The notes beneath the pieces are model-generated. The model saw only the letters and a program-made list of their open reading frames with translations. It was not told where the DNA came from and did not search any database. Shown in pieces: positions 28,711 to 37,557 of a stretch of 64,000 bases of DNA. This DNA comes from Deltaproteobacteria bacterium (GTDB lineage: Bacteria; Myxococcota_A; UBA9042), in the NCBI GenBank assembly GCA_020632665.1, contig JACKFC010000002.1:124001-188000 (forward strand), read 5' to 3'. Position 1 is the stretch's first letter, and every line of letters starts with the position of its first letter. The position numbers were made by a program, and so were the translations under genes.

Positions 28711-28884
28711 CTACACCGTCTCCACCCCCGCGAAGCTCGCACGCAACGCCGCGCTCAGGCGCTCCATCTCCCCGCGCCGCAACCGAAACGCCGAATACGG
28801 TACGTTCAACCCGAGGCGCATCCGCACCCACCGCCGCCCGGCGCGCTCGATGTGTAGCGCCGCGTCGAGCCGATTTGCACGGCG
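28711..28884 (-). pseudogene. possible 3' remnant of an unidentified gene
   Basis: A 57-codon stop-to-stop frame that reads as natural protein (LDAALHIERAGRRWVRMRLG, VPYSAFRLRRGEMERLSAAL) but has no start codon near its left end. It lies between the truncated transposase and the DUF2442 gene. It may be the tail of a gene whose front was lost. The stretch 28608-28710 beside it holds nothing I can assign. Confidence 0.3.
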
Positions 28885-28889
28885 CTAGG

Positions 28890-29234
28890 TCACGCTCCGC
28901 TTCGACGATCCGTCGAGGGGCTGCTGCTCAAAGCGCTTGGCACTCCAACGCCCCCTTCGGCGGGCTGAAGCCGCAGGGAGATGGACTCCGGCGACAGGTC
29001 TTCGCCGTTGGGCCACGTCACGGTACCCCACTCGACCCGCGCTCGACGCACATAGGCGGGGTCGTTGAGAGCGGAGTAGGCGGGCGCTCCAAGCAGCCAA
29101 GTGAGGTCGAGGGTGCCCGTCCGTCCGTCGGTGAGCGATACGAGGAGTTGGTGGTCATCCAGGACGCGAACGTGTTCCACATCAGGTGCGGGCACGGCCG
29201 ACGCGGTCGTCATGAGCGGCTCCGTCTGGCTCAT
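28890..29234 (-). CDS. DUF2442 protein
   Basis: 114 residues. The DUF2442 pattern is clear: a start VRVLDDHQLLVSLTDGRTG, then LGAPAYSALNDP and VEWGTVTWPNGEDLSPE. The last ~20 residues (Ser-rich) are not part of the domain. It overlaps the DUF4160 gene by 4 bases. DUF4160-DUF2442 pairs are widespread, often near mobile elements, and are suspected to be toxin-antitoxin-like; the activity is unknown. Confidence 0.85.
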   Translation of the reverse strand: MSQTEPLMTTASAVPAPDVEHVRVLDDHQLLVSLTDGRTGTLDLTWLLGAPAYSALNDPAYVRRARVEWGTVTWPNGEDLSPESISLRLQPAEGGVGVPSALSSSPSTDRRSGA

Positions 29235-29500
29235 CGGAGCGGCTCGATCTTGTAGGGCTGGGTGCCGGATGCGGCGAGAAGCCAGTCAGCGTCGAGTTCT
29301 TCCCGGTGGATCTCGATCCAAGCTTGGACCAAGCGGACCTGCTTGTTCGGCAGCGTCCCCGCCAGGAGTTCACCTGTCGCGATCGCGACGGACGCCTTGT
29401 ACTCGCCATATCGCACGTGGATATGCGGGAGATGATGGCGGTCGGTGTCCATCACGAACATCTGCACGATGATACCGTAGAACATCGAGATGACTGGCAC
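29231..29500 (-). CDS. DUF4160 protein
   Basis: 89 residues. It matches the DUF4160 family over its whole length: ISMFYGIIVQMFVMD, HHLPHIHVRYGEYKASV and a basic end with KIEPLR. It is first of the two-gene DUF4160/DUF2442 operon. It is the last feature of the accessory region before the ordinary chromosome resumes at 29.6 kb. Confidence 0.9.
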   Translation of the reverse strand: MPVISMFYGIIVQMFVMDTDRHHLPHIHVRYGEYKASVAIATGELLAGTLPNKQVRLVQAWIEIHREELDADWLLAASGTQPYKIEPLR

Positions 29501-29627
29501 TCAGCACTCCTCGCGGTCGAAGCCCGGCGCCCCTTGCCGCGCTGGCAGCGTACGTTGCGCCCAGCGGCAGCGGCAAGTGTCGTCTGGCCCAGCCGTGAGG
29601 AGCCCCCTCATGAGGTGGCCGGGCGGC

Positions 29628-31835
29628 TCAGCCTGGTGCGCTCGCAGCGCTCGCCGTGGCGGTCGCGCGAACCTGCACCGGAACCCCCGAGAAGACCGCG
29701 TTCCCGGTCAGCGCGTCGATCGCGCTCGGATCGGTGAGGTCGTTGATCGAGACCCCGGCATGCGCCTCCGCGACCCGCAACGACGCGCCCTGCACGCCAT
29801 GGCCGAAGCCGTGCGGCAGCGAGACGACGCCGGGCATCACCTCACGCGAGAGCCGCACCGGCGCCCGGACCTCGCCGACGCGCGAGCGGATGGTGACCTC
29901 GGCGCCGTCGGTGATGGCCCGTTGCGCTGCGTCGTCGGGGTGCAGCAGGAGCACGCAGCGGTCGCGGCCCTTCATCAGCGAGGGGGCGTTGTGCAGCCAC
30001 GAATTGCAGTCCGAGAGGCCGCGGCGGCCGATCAGCCGCAGGTCGAAGTCGTCTTCGGCGTCCGGAGCGACGGAGGTCGCTGCGGCGGGGCGCAGGCTCG
30101 CGGCGAGGCGCTGCAGGTCCGCGGCGATCGGTTCGGGGTGCAGGTCGACGCGGCGACCCTCGGTCTGCAGCCGCGCCGGGAGCTGGCCGGGCCGCAGCGC
30201 GCCGAGGTCGACACCGTGGGGCTGCCGCCGCAGCGCGCCGACCGAGAGCGCGCCGCGCTGCAGGCGTCGACCGCCGAGGCCGCCGTACGGACCGGTGCGC
30301 AGGGCGAAGTCGAGCTGTCGCGTCGGCGAGAGGCGACGGCTGGCGAGGCCGGCGGCGCGGGCGAGGACGGGACCACGCAGCGGGGCGAGGCGCTCGAGCA
30401 GGCCGGCGTAGATCTGCCAATCGTCGCGGCCGCCGGGGTCGCCGGCGAAGAGGCGGTCGGCGAAGCGGGCGGTATTGCGCACGGCCAGGCTGTGGAAGAC
30501 GACGTCGTAGTGCGGCACCTCCAGCCCGGTGCGCGGCGGCAGGATCAGGTCGGCGAAGCGCGTCGTCTCGTTGCGGTAGATGTCGATCGCCACCATGAAG
30601 TCGAGCTGCTGCAGGGCGCGGGCGAGGTGCTGGCCGCCGGGCGTGCTGAGCACGGGGTTGCCGGCCGAGGTGATCAGGGCCCGGACCTGGCCCTCGCCCG
30701 GCGTGGTGATCTCTTCGGCGAGGACGGCGACCGGCAGCTCACCGCCGAATTCGCGTGCGCCGCGGACCCGGCTGGCCCAGCGACCGAATCCGCCGCGGCT
30801 GGTCCGCGCCATGACGTCGACGGCCGGCGAGGTGAACATCATCCCGCCCTCGCGGTCGAGGTTGCCGGTCAGCAGGTTCAGCACCGCGACCAGCCACATC
30901 GCGAGGCCACCGAATTCCGCCGTGCAGATCCCGAGCCGGCCGTAGCAGGCCGAGCGCGGCGCCGCGACGAAGGCGTCGGCCATGGCCTCGATCGCGGCGG
31001 CGTCGATCCCCGTCGGCGCGGCCACGGCGGCGGGCGCGAAGGGCTGCAGCGCGGCGCCGAGCGCGTCGACGCCGTCGACCACGCCGCGCAGGTGGCGCAG
31101 CTCCGGCCGATGCACGTGCAGCACGCGGTGGCAGAGCGCTGCGAGCAGGAGCGCGTCGGTGCCGGGGCGGATGAAGTGGTGCGCGTCGGCGACGGCGGCG
31201 GTCTCGGTGCGGCGTGGGTCGACCACGACGAGGCTGCCGCCGCGTTGCCGCAGCGCGCGCAGCCGGGTCCGCATGCCGGGCGCGCTCATCAGCGAGCCGT
31301 TGCTGACCAGCGGGTTGGCGCCGAGGACCAGGAGGTGGTCGGTGCGGTCGATATCGGGGACCGGCAGCAGGAATTGGTGGCCGAAGAGCAACCACGCGGC
31401 GAAGTGGTGCGGCAGCTGATCGACCGAGCTGGCGGAGAAGCGGTTGCGGGTGCGCAGCGCGCGGACCAGCTGCGGCGCGAAGAGCATGGTGCCGAGGTTG
31501 TGGACGCTCGGGTTGCCTTGGTAGACGGCGACGGCGTCGCGACCGTGGGAGCGCTGGACTTCGGCGATGCGGCTCGCTGCCTCGTCGAGCGCCTCGTCCC
31601 AGCCGATCTCGCCGAAGTCGCCGCTCTGCAGCCGACGCAGCGGGCGCCGCAGCCGGTCGGGATCTTCGTAGACGTCGCGCAGCGCGAAGGCCTTGGCGCA
31701 GAGGTGGCCGCGGGAGAGCGGGTCGTCCGGATCTCCGCGGATGCCGAGTACGCCGCGGCCGTCGTGCTCGATCAGCAGCCCGCACATCGCCTCGCAGAGG
31801 TTGCAGGAACGGTGGTGGATTTCGCCCGTGCTCAT
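29628..31835 (-). CDS. molybdopterin oxidoreductase (DMSO reductase family)
   Basis: 735 residues. The N-terminal 4Fe-4S motif is Cys11-x2-Cys14-x3-Cys18-x27-Cys46, followed by a basic residue in CAKAF. The bis-MGD binding pattern continues (YQGNPSVHN, VLGANPLVSNG, VVVDPRRTETA), and the C-terminal domain has LSDCNSWLHNAP and PHGFGHG. There is no twin-arginine signal, so it is probably cytoplasmic. The SASSVDQ stretch is where the Mo ligand is expected; no Cys or selenocysteine is seen there. The substrate cannot be told. It stands alone on the minus strand; the 157-base gap upstream (31836-31992) contains no gene I can see. Confidence 0.9.
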   Translation of the reverse strand: MSTGEIHHRSCNLCEAMCGLLIEHDGRGVLGIRGDPDDPLSRGHLCAKAFALRDVYEDPDRLRRPLRRLQSGDFGEIGWDEALDEAASRIAEVQRSHGRDAVAVYQGNPSVHNLGTMLFAPQLVRALRTRNRFSASSVDQLPHHFAAWLLFGHQFLLPVPDIDRTDHLLVLGANPLVSNGSLMSAPGMRTRLRALRQRGGSLVVVDPRRTETAAVADAHHFIRPGTDALLLAALCHRVLHVHRPELRHLRGVVDGVDALGAALQPFAPAAVAAPTGIDAAAIEAMADAFVAAPRSACYGRLGICTAEFGGLAMWLVAVLNLLTGNLDREGGMMFTSPAVDVMARTSRGGFGRWASRVRGAREFGGELPVAVLAEEITTPGEGQVRALITSAGNPVLSTPGGQHLARALQQLDFMVAIDIYRNETTRFADLILPPRTGLEVPHYDVVFHSLAVRNTARFADRLFAGDPGGRDDWQIYAGLLERLAPLRGPVLARAAGLASRRLSPTRQLDFALRTGPYGGLGGRRLQRGALSVGALRRQPHGVDLGALRPGQLPARLQTEGRRVDLHPEPIAADLQRLAASLRPAAATSVAPDAEDDFDLRLIGRRGLSDCNSWLHNAPSLMKGRDRCVLLLHPDDAAQRAITDGAEVTIRSRVGEVRAPVRLSREVMPGVVSLPHGFGHGVQGASLRVAEAHAGVSINDLTDPSAIDALTGNAVFSGVPVQVRATATASAASAPG

Positions 31836-31992
31836 GCGTCGACGCTAGCGCGAACGCGGCCGCGTGGCGAGCCCGGCGGCGACGCGACCAGCGCCTCGAC
31901 GTGGGATCTGGGCAGGGTTCGAACCGCGGCCAAAGACGGTACCTCTGCGTCCGGGTTGATGACGATCCCGCAACCACCCGAGGAGACCACCC

Positions 31993-32961
31993 GTGAAGAC
32001 GCTCCCGTCCGCCAGCCGCATCGGCGCCGCGCTGCTGCTCAGCGCCTGCCTCGCCACCCCGGCTTTCGCCAAGGCCAACAAGACCACCATCTGCCACCCC
32101 GCCGGCAACAGCGGCAACGTGCTGACCCTCGAGGTCGCGACCGCCTCGGTGCCGGCCCACCTCGCCCACGGCGATTGGCTGCAGCAGACCTTCTACGTCG
32201 ACGCCGACGGTGATGGTGTGGGCGATACGCCCGTGCTCGCCTGCGTGCAGCCGACCGGGACCGCGGTCGTCGGTGGCGACTGCAACGACAACGACGCGAC
32301 GATCTCGCCGCTGGCGACCGAGATCTGCGGCAACGGCATCGACGACGATTGCGACGGGCAGGCCGACGAGGGCTGCCTGGTCGACGTCGAGATCACCATG
32401 CACGCCGACAACGCGTGGTGGCTCTGGATCGACGGCGTCGTCTACCACGGCCCCAACGCGGCGAGCTGGCAGCCCTCCGATACCTTCCAGCTGCAGCTGC
32501 CCCCCGGCCAGCACAGCGTCGCCGTCTACGTCGAGGATTGGGGCGGTCGCGCCTGGATCGCCGCGACGGTGAAGGCCGCCGGTCAGGTCGTGCGCAAGAC
32601 CGGCGACGGTCAGTGGAAGACCACCGGCTCGTTGAAGGCGGCCGCGGTCGGCAGCAGCTACCAGCGTGGCCTCGCCTGGAGCGCCGGCCCGGCCGACGGC
32701 AGCACCGGCCTGCTCACCGCGGCGCCCTACGGCTGGCACCTGCCGAGCTACAACCACAGCGCCTGGCAGACGGCCGTGAAGTGCACATACCGCACCGATC
32801 AGAAGATGTCGGTCTTCGCCGCGCTGACCGCGAGCGTCTACGACGCCTTCGATACGCTCTACGCCGATGGCGCCGAGTTCGTCTGGACCCAGGCCAACTG
32901 CTACCCCGGCTCGGGCGGCGGCTGGAATATCGGCCTGTTCCGCACCACGTTCACGCTCTAG
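31993..32961 (+). CDS. secreted protein with MopE-like metal-binding motif
   Basis: 322 residues. The signal peptide ends ATPAFA. The first part contains the putative metal-binding motif GGDCNDNDA, ICGNGIDDDCDGQADEGC (about residues 96-126), common in delta-proteobacterial and myxobacterial surface proteins. The second half (about 130-322) is a Trp/Tyr-rich beta domain (AWWLWIDGVVYHG, VAVYVEDWGG) that looks like a carbohydrate- or surface-binding sandwich. GGAG lies 10 bases upstream of the ATG. Confidence 0.85.
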   Translation: MKTLPSASRIGAALLLSACLATPAFAKANKTTICHPAGNSGNVLTLEVATASVPAHLAHGDWLQQTFYVDADGDGVGDTPVLACVQPTGTAVVGGDCNDNDATISPLATEICGNGIDDDCDGQADEGCLVDVEITMHADNAWWLWIDGVVYHGPNAASWQPSDTFQLQLPPGQHSVAVYVEDWGGRAWIAATVKAAGQVVRKTGDGQWKTTGSLKAAAVGSSYQRGLAWSAGPADGSTGLLTAAPYGWHLPSYNHSAWQTAVKCTYRTDQKMSVFAALTASVYDAFDTLYADGAEFVWTQANCYPGSGGGWNIGLFRTTFTL

Positions 32962-33100
32962 CCAGACTCTGAAGCCGCGCCTCGCGGTGCACGCCTGCAC
33001 TTGAAACGTGCCGGAAAAGTCCTTGCCTCTTGCCGCCCTGCCCATTAGAACCCGCGCCGCGCCGGCCCGGGGCGAATGGGTGGGGCGGCTGGAGGCTCGG

Positions 33101-34669
33101 ATGCGGAAAATGCGGAAGTGGTGGCGGCGTGTGGTGGTCAAGGCGACGGCGGGCGGCATGATCGGGCTCGCGCCCGCGTGTGGCACCGATGCCGGTGGGA
33201 CGCAGGGCAGCACGGCGGACGTGGTGCAGAGCGCCGACGCCGAGGCGGGCCAGGACGCGACCGGTGCAGACGGCAGCGCCAACGCCGGCTCGGACGCCGG
33301 TGAGCAGGCCGACGCCGCCGCACCGCAGAAGACCTACCCGCCCTTGCTGACGCCGAGCATGCTCGAGGACACCAACCCGGATCCGCAGATCGTCGAGGTC
33401 ACGCTGGTGGCCCAGGCCGAGAAACGGACCCCGGTCGAGGGTGGCCCCGAAGTCGAGATGTACCTCTACAACGGCACCTTCCCCGGCCCGACCCTGAAGG
33501 CGCGCCGCGGCGATCGCGTGATCGTCCACTTCGAGAACAAGCTGCCGGAGAAGACGACGGTGCACTGGCACGGCCTGCGCATCTCCGACCAGATGGACGG
33601 CTCGCCGCGGATCCAGAAGCCGGTCGAGCCCGGTGAGTCCTTCACCTACGATTTCGTCGTCCCCGACGCCGGCACCTACTGGTACCACCCCCACGTCCGC
33701 GCCAACGAGCAGGTCGAGAAGGGGCTCTACGGCATGATCGTGATCGACGAGAGCGAGCCGGTGGGCGTGACCCGCGAGCGCACGCTGAACCTCGACGATA
33801 TCTACCTCGGCAAGGACGGCTGGCCGGCGTGGCTGGCCAGCCACCCCGAGGTGATGCACGGCCGCAGCGGCAACGTCCTGCTGCTCAACGGCAAGACCAT
33901 GCCGGCGAGCGGTGAGATGAAGAAGGGCGACGTCGAGCGTTGGCGCATCGTCAACACCGCCAACGCCCGGACGATGCGCTTCGACGTCGAGGGGCCGGCC
34001 TTCGTCCGCATCCTCGGTACCGACGGCGGCCTGCTGCCGCTGCCCTACGATATCGCCGGCCAGATCGTGACCCTGCCGGTCGGTCAGCGCTACGACCTCG
34101 AGGTCGTCGCCTACGCGGCGGGCAAGGTCACGCTGCGCAGCCACGTGCCGGTGCAGAAGGGCGGCGGCGTGGTCCTGCAGCCCTTCGCCGCTTTCGAGGT
34201 CACGGTCGCCGACGATCCCACCGTCACCGATTTCTACGCAGCCGAGGTCGGCGAGGTCGAGCCGCTGCCGGACCGCCAGCCGAATCAGAACGCGACGCTG
34301 ATCTTCGACGCGGTGCAGGACGCCACGATGCCTGGCGGCGTGGCGTGGCGGATCAACGGCAAGTCGATGTGGACCGAGCCGGTCTTCACCGTCGCCGAGG
34401 GCGCGACCGTCGACCTGCTGCTCGACAACCAGCTCGGCCCCGAGCACCCCTTCCACCTGCACGGCCAGTTCTTCACGATCCTCGAGCGCGCCGGCAAGGC
34501 CGTCACCGACGAGCCCGGCCTGAAGGACACGGTCCTCGTCCCGGGCATGAGCAAGGTCAAGATCCGCGCCTACTTCGACAATCCCGGCCAGTGGATGGCG
34601 CATTGCCACATCCTCGAGCACGCAGAGCTGGGGATGATGAGCGAGATCGTGGTGACCCCCGCGCAATAG
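33101..34669 (+). CDS. multicopper oxidase lipoprotein
   Basis: 522 residues from the ATG at 33101, preceded by GGAGG; the frame is open 31 codons further upstream. The lipobox is LAPAC (Cys27), followed by an Asp/Ala-rich linker to residue 75. Copper ligands are complete: HWHG (155-158), HPH (196-198), HPFHLHG (about 448-454) and HCHILEHAELGMM near the C-terminus, with Met as the likely type 1 axial ligand. A laccase/CotA-like or copper-resistance-type oxidase acting outside the inner membrane. A 12-base inverted repeat lies just after the stop. Confidence 0.93.
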   Translation: MRKMRKWWRRVVVKATAGGMIGLAPACGTDAGGTQGSTADVVQSADAEAGQDATGADGSANAGSDAGEQADAAAPQKTYPPLLTPSMLEDTNPDPQIVEVTLVAQAEKRTPVEGGPEVEMYLYNGTFPGPTLKARRGDRVIVHFENKLPEKTTVHWHGLRISDQMDGSPRIQKPVEPGESFTYDFVVPDAGTYWYHPHVRANEQVEKGLYGMIVIDESEPVGVTRERTLNLDDIYLGKDGWPAWLASHPEVMHGRSGNVLLLNGKTMPASGEMKKGDVERWRIVNTANARTMRFDVEGPAFVRILGTDGGLLPLPYDIAGQIVTLPVGQRYDLEVVAYAAGKVTLRSHVPVQKGGGVVLQPFAAFEVTVADDPTVTDFYAAEVGEVEPLPDRQPNQNATLIFDAVQDATMPGGVAWRINGKSMWTEPVFTVAEGATVDLLLDNQLGPEHPFHLHGQFFTILERAGKAVTDEPGLKDTVLVPGMSKVKIRAYFDNPGQWMAHCHILEHAELGMMSEIVVTPAQ

Positions 34670-34672
34670 CGC

Positions 34673-34703
34673 GTTCAGGTCGACGCGCCTTGTCGACCTG
34701 AAC
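34673..34703. promoter_or_regulatory. large palindrome between oxidase and recA
   Basis: GTTCAGGTCGAC and its exact complement GTCGACCTGAAC, separated by 7 bases. No T-tract follows in either direction, so a simple terminator is unlikely. The GTTCAG half-site recalls LexA-type boxes in this group, and recA starts 350 bases downstream, so an SOS operator is possible but far from the gene. A smaller repeat, CCTGTC...GACAGG, lies at 34830-34851. Confidence 0.4.
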
Positions 34704-35052
34704 AAAACTTGCAATCCGGATCGCCATCACTGAACATCCGTCCAGCGCAACGCGGGACGGGTCGCGCACCCATGCTCCCAGCGCCACGTTCGGCCAGCCC
34801 AATCGATCGACTGCGCTGGTATGACACAACCTGTCTTATCCCTAGGACAGGGTGCGTTGCAGGACGAACTTCGGGTGGAGAGCGACGCAAAATCCGCTCC
34901 GGCCCGAAGATCAGAACGAGCGGATCGGAACGGCAGTCGCCGGGCTGATCTGCACCGGGGCGGCGGGCGCCGCATCGGGGACATGGCGAGAGAGCGCGGC
35001 CGAGGAGATCTCGGGCGTCGGAGCCGGCGAGGCCGGCAGCGAGGAGAGCAAG

Positions 35053-36153
35053 ATGGCACGAGGCAAGCGGAGCAGCGGACCGGTCGGAGCGGGCAGCGCG
35101 CAGATCGTCGACAACGAGGCCAAGCAGAAGGCGATCACCACCGCCCTGCAGACGGTGGAGCGGAACTTCGGCAAGGGCGCCCTGGTGCGGCTCGGTGACG
35201 ACGACACGCTCTTCAACGATATCGAGGTGATCTCGACCGGCTGCCTGGGCATCGACATGGCGCTCGGCGTGGGCGGCGTGCCGCGCGGTCGTATCGTCGA
35301 GATCTACGGTCCGGAGTCGAGCGGCAAGACGACGCTGACCCTGCACATCATCGCCGAGGCGCAGAAGGAAGGCGGCATCGCGGCCTTCGTCGACGCGGAG
35401 CACGCGCTCGACGTCTCCTACGCCCGCTCGCTCGGGATCAAGACCGACGAGCTGCTGGTCAGCCAGCCCGACACCGGCGAGCAGGCGCTCGAGATCGTCG
35501 ACACGCTGGTCCGCTCGGGCGCGGTCGACGTGGTCGTGGTCGACTCGGTGGCGGCGTTGGTGCCCAAGGCCGAGATCGAGGGCGCGATGGGCGACTCCGT
35601 GGTCGGCGTGCAGGCCCGCCTGATGAGCCAGGCGCTGCGCAAGCTGACCGCGAGCATCGCCAAGAGCCGCACGGTGGTCATCTTCATCAACCAGCTGCGC
35701 ATGAAGATCGGCGTGATGTTCGGCAACCCGGAGACGACCTCGGGCGGCAACGCGCTGAAGTTCTACGCCAGCCAGCGCATCGACGTCCGTCGCGTCGGCT
35801 CGATCAAGAGCGGCGAGGAGGACATCGGCAACCGCACGCGGGTCAAGGTGGTGAAGAACAAGGTCGCGCCGCCCTTCAAGCGGGTCGAGTTCGACATCCT
35901 CTACGGCGAGGGCATCTGCGCGGTCGGCGACCTGATCGATCAGGGCGTCGAGCTCGGCGTGATCGAGAAGACCGGCGCCTGGTACAGCTTCGACGGCGAG
36001 CGTCTCGGCCAGGGCCGCGAGAAGGTGCGCCAGCTGCTCAAGGAAGAGAACGAGCTCCGCACCCGCATCGACAATCAGGTCCGCGACCTGGTCTTCGGGC
36101 CGGTCGAGGAGGACGCCGCGGCGAGCCTGGTGCCGCCGGTCGCCGAGGGCTAG
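35053..36153 (+). CDS. recA: recombinase RecA
   Basis: 366 residues from the ATG at 35053 with GAGGAG upstream; the open frame continues upstream but lacks RecA sequence. Walker A is GPESSGKT (86-93), with FVDAEHALD, VVDSVAALVPKAE, the L2-region VIFINQLRMKIGVMFGNPETTSGG and KVVKNKVAPPFK all as in canonical RecA. It catalyses homologous strand exchange and LexA autocleavage. The gene is single and ends in a strong terminator. Confidence 0.98.
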   Translation: MARGKRSSGPVGAGSAQIVDNEAKQKAITTALQTVERNFGKGALVRLGDDDTLFNDIEVISTGCLGIDMALGVGGVPRGRIVEIYGPESSGKTTLTLHIIAEAQKEGGIAAFVDAEHALDVSYARSLGIKTDELLVSQPDTGEQALEIVDTLVRSGAVDVVVVDSVAALVPKAEIEGAMGDSVVGVQARLMSQALRKLTASIAKSRTVVIFINQLRMKIGVMFGNPETTSGGNALKFYASQRIDVRRVGSIKSGEEDIGNRTRVKVVKNKVAPPFKRVEFDILYGEGICAVGDLIDQGVELGVIEKTGAWYSFDGERLGQGREKVRQLLKEENELRTRIDNQVRDLVFGPVEEDAAASLVPPVAEG

Positions 36154-36308
36154 CAACCGACGGATGGTCGCGTCGGCCGGAGGGATGATCCTTTCCGGCC
36201 GGCGCGGCATCCAACGCTCCGCGCCTCGCACCTGCACGGCCGGGCGGTGCGGGCGCACGAACGACAATCGACTCCGCTCGGGCAGAGGGTCTGCCCGGGT
36301 GGCTGGCA

Positions 36309-36354
36309 TCGACCCGCGCGTCCCTGGATGGGGGTGCGCGGGTCGAGTTTTTTT
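36309..36354 (+). terminator. rho-independent terminator of recA
   Basis: A GC-rich stem, tCGACCCGCGC paired with GTGCGCGGGTCGa, closed by a ~14-base loop and followed by seven T residues (36348-36354). It lies 156 bases after the recA stop and 31 bases before the next gene. Confidence 0.85.
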
Positions 36355-36384
36355 GGGATTGTTGCGCCACAATAGGCGGTTCCC

Positions 36385-37557
36385 ATGACACGATCTTCCA
36401 CCCCCTCGCTTCTGCTCCTGTTCGCGCTTCTGCTCGGCTGTGGCGGCGCCGTACATCGCGCTGCGGGGGGCAACCAGCCAGACGGGGCGCGGCCTGCGGC
36501 GGGCGGAGCGTCCACCCACCCGGCGCTCTCGCCCGAGGCGAAGGCGCTGCTCGCGTGGCTGCAGGCCAGCCAGCGCGCTGGCTTCGAGCGGCACGATCTG
36601 CCGGCCTACCTCGCGGTTTGGGCGCCCGAGGCGACGCTGACAGTGGCCCGTGGCGAGGCGGGCGGGCCCTACGACCGCACCCTGAACATGGCGCAGATCC
36701 GGGCAACGCGGGCCGAGCGCTTCTTCGCGCCGGCGCCGCAGCCCTCGCGCCTATGGTGGACCGAGGTGAAGGTGCACCTCGCCGGCTCGCGGGCCACCAT
36801 CCGCTGGGTTGCGCACAGCGAGACGCCGGACGGGAAAGAGCGAGTCGCCGAGGTCTATCACCTGCGTCGCAGCCGGCCGGGCGAGCCGGCCGGCTACCGG
36901 GTGACGCACAACCGCCTCTGGCCGCTCTGGCAGATGGACGGTCGACGCTTGCCGGTCGCCTTCGATCACGTGACCTGGGCCCAGCGCGACGCCGACGTGT
37001 CGCGTCAACGCTGCAACGAGGGGCCGTGTCCGGACCTGCTCTTGGCGGCCTGGCGCTTCGAGGAGGCGTGGCAGGCCGCGCGTCGGATCACCGAAATGGT
37101 CGACCCCGGCGACGCCCAGGCGGCTGCGCATTGGGTCCTGCGTGGGGTGTGTGCCGTCGTCTCGGGTCACGTCGCCGACGCCGAGCCGAGCTTTCGCCAG
37201 GCCTTGCTTCGCGATCCGCAGATCGGCATCCCCCCATGGAAGAGCGCGGACGCCGCCCGTCGCGCCCTGGCCGCCGAACAGGCGAGCGGCGCGGCGCAGA
37301 AGCTCACCCTCTACGGTCGGCACGGCTGTGGCGCGTGTATCGGCACCCGACGCCGACTCGAGGCGGCGGGCGTGGCCTACGACTTTCGTGATGTCGACAA
37401 TGACGCGCAGGCCGAGCGCGAGATGTGGACCCTGGTCGCGCGCACCCATCCGGGGCAGCGCCGGGTCAAGCTGCCGATCGTGCAGATCGGCAGCGAGGTG
37501 CTGATCTCTCCGCCGTGGCGGGAGCTCGAGCCGAAGCTCGCCGCCAGCCGACGCTGA
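36385..37557 (+). CDS. lipoprotein with SnoaL/DUF4440-like and glutaredoxin-like domains
   Basis: 390 residues. The lipobox is LLLGC (Cys19). Residues 50-200 resemble a DUF4440/SnoaL-type fold (KALLAWLQASQRAGFERHDLPAYLAVWAPEATL). A helical middle (about 220-300) follows. The C-terminal ~85 residues are glutaredoxin-like: LTLYGRHGCGAC with the CGAC redox pair (Cys315, Cys318), then VKLPIVQIG with the cis-proline (Pro364). A glutaredoxin in a lipid-anchored extracytoplasmic protein is unusual. The function is unknown; disulfide handling in the periplasm is inferred. Confidence 0.8.
   Translation: MTRSSTPSLLLLFALLLGCGGAVHRAAGGNQPDGARPAAGGASTHPALSPEAKALLAWLQASQRAGFERHDLPAYLAVWAPEATLTVARGEAGGPYDRTLNMAQIRATRAERFFAPAPQPSRLWWTEVKVHLAGSRATIRWVAHSETPDGKERVAEVYHLRRSRPGEPAGYRVTHNRLWPLWQMDGRRLPVAFDHVTWAQRDADVSRQRCNEGPCPDLLLAAWRFEEAWQAARRITEMVDPGDAQAAAHWVLRGVCAVVSGHVADAEPSFRQALLRDPQIGIPPWKSADAARRALAAEQASGAAQKLTLYGRHGCGACIGTRRRLEAAGVAYDFRDVDNDAQAEREMWTLVARTHPGQRRVKLPIVQIGSEVLISPPWRELEPKLAASRR

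Noticed and set aside
31915..31930. ggttcgaacc resembling a tRNA T-loop
   Set aside because: The flanking bases do not form a T-stem (gcagg against ccgcg), and no acceptor or anticodon arm can be built around it.
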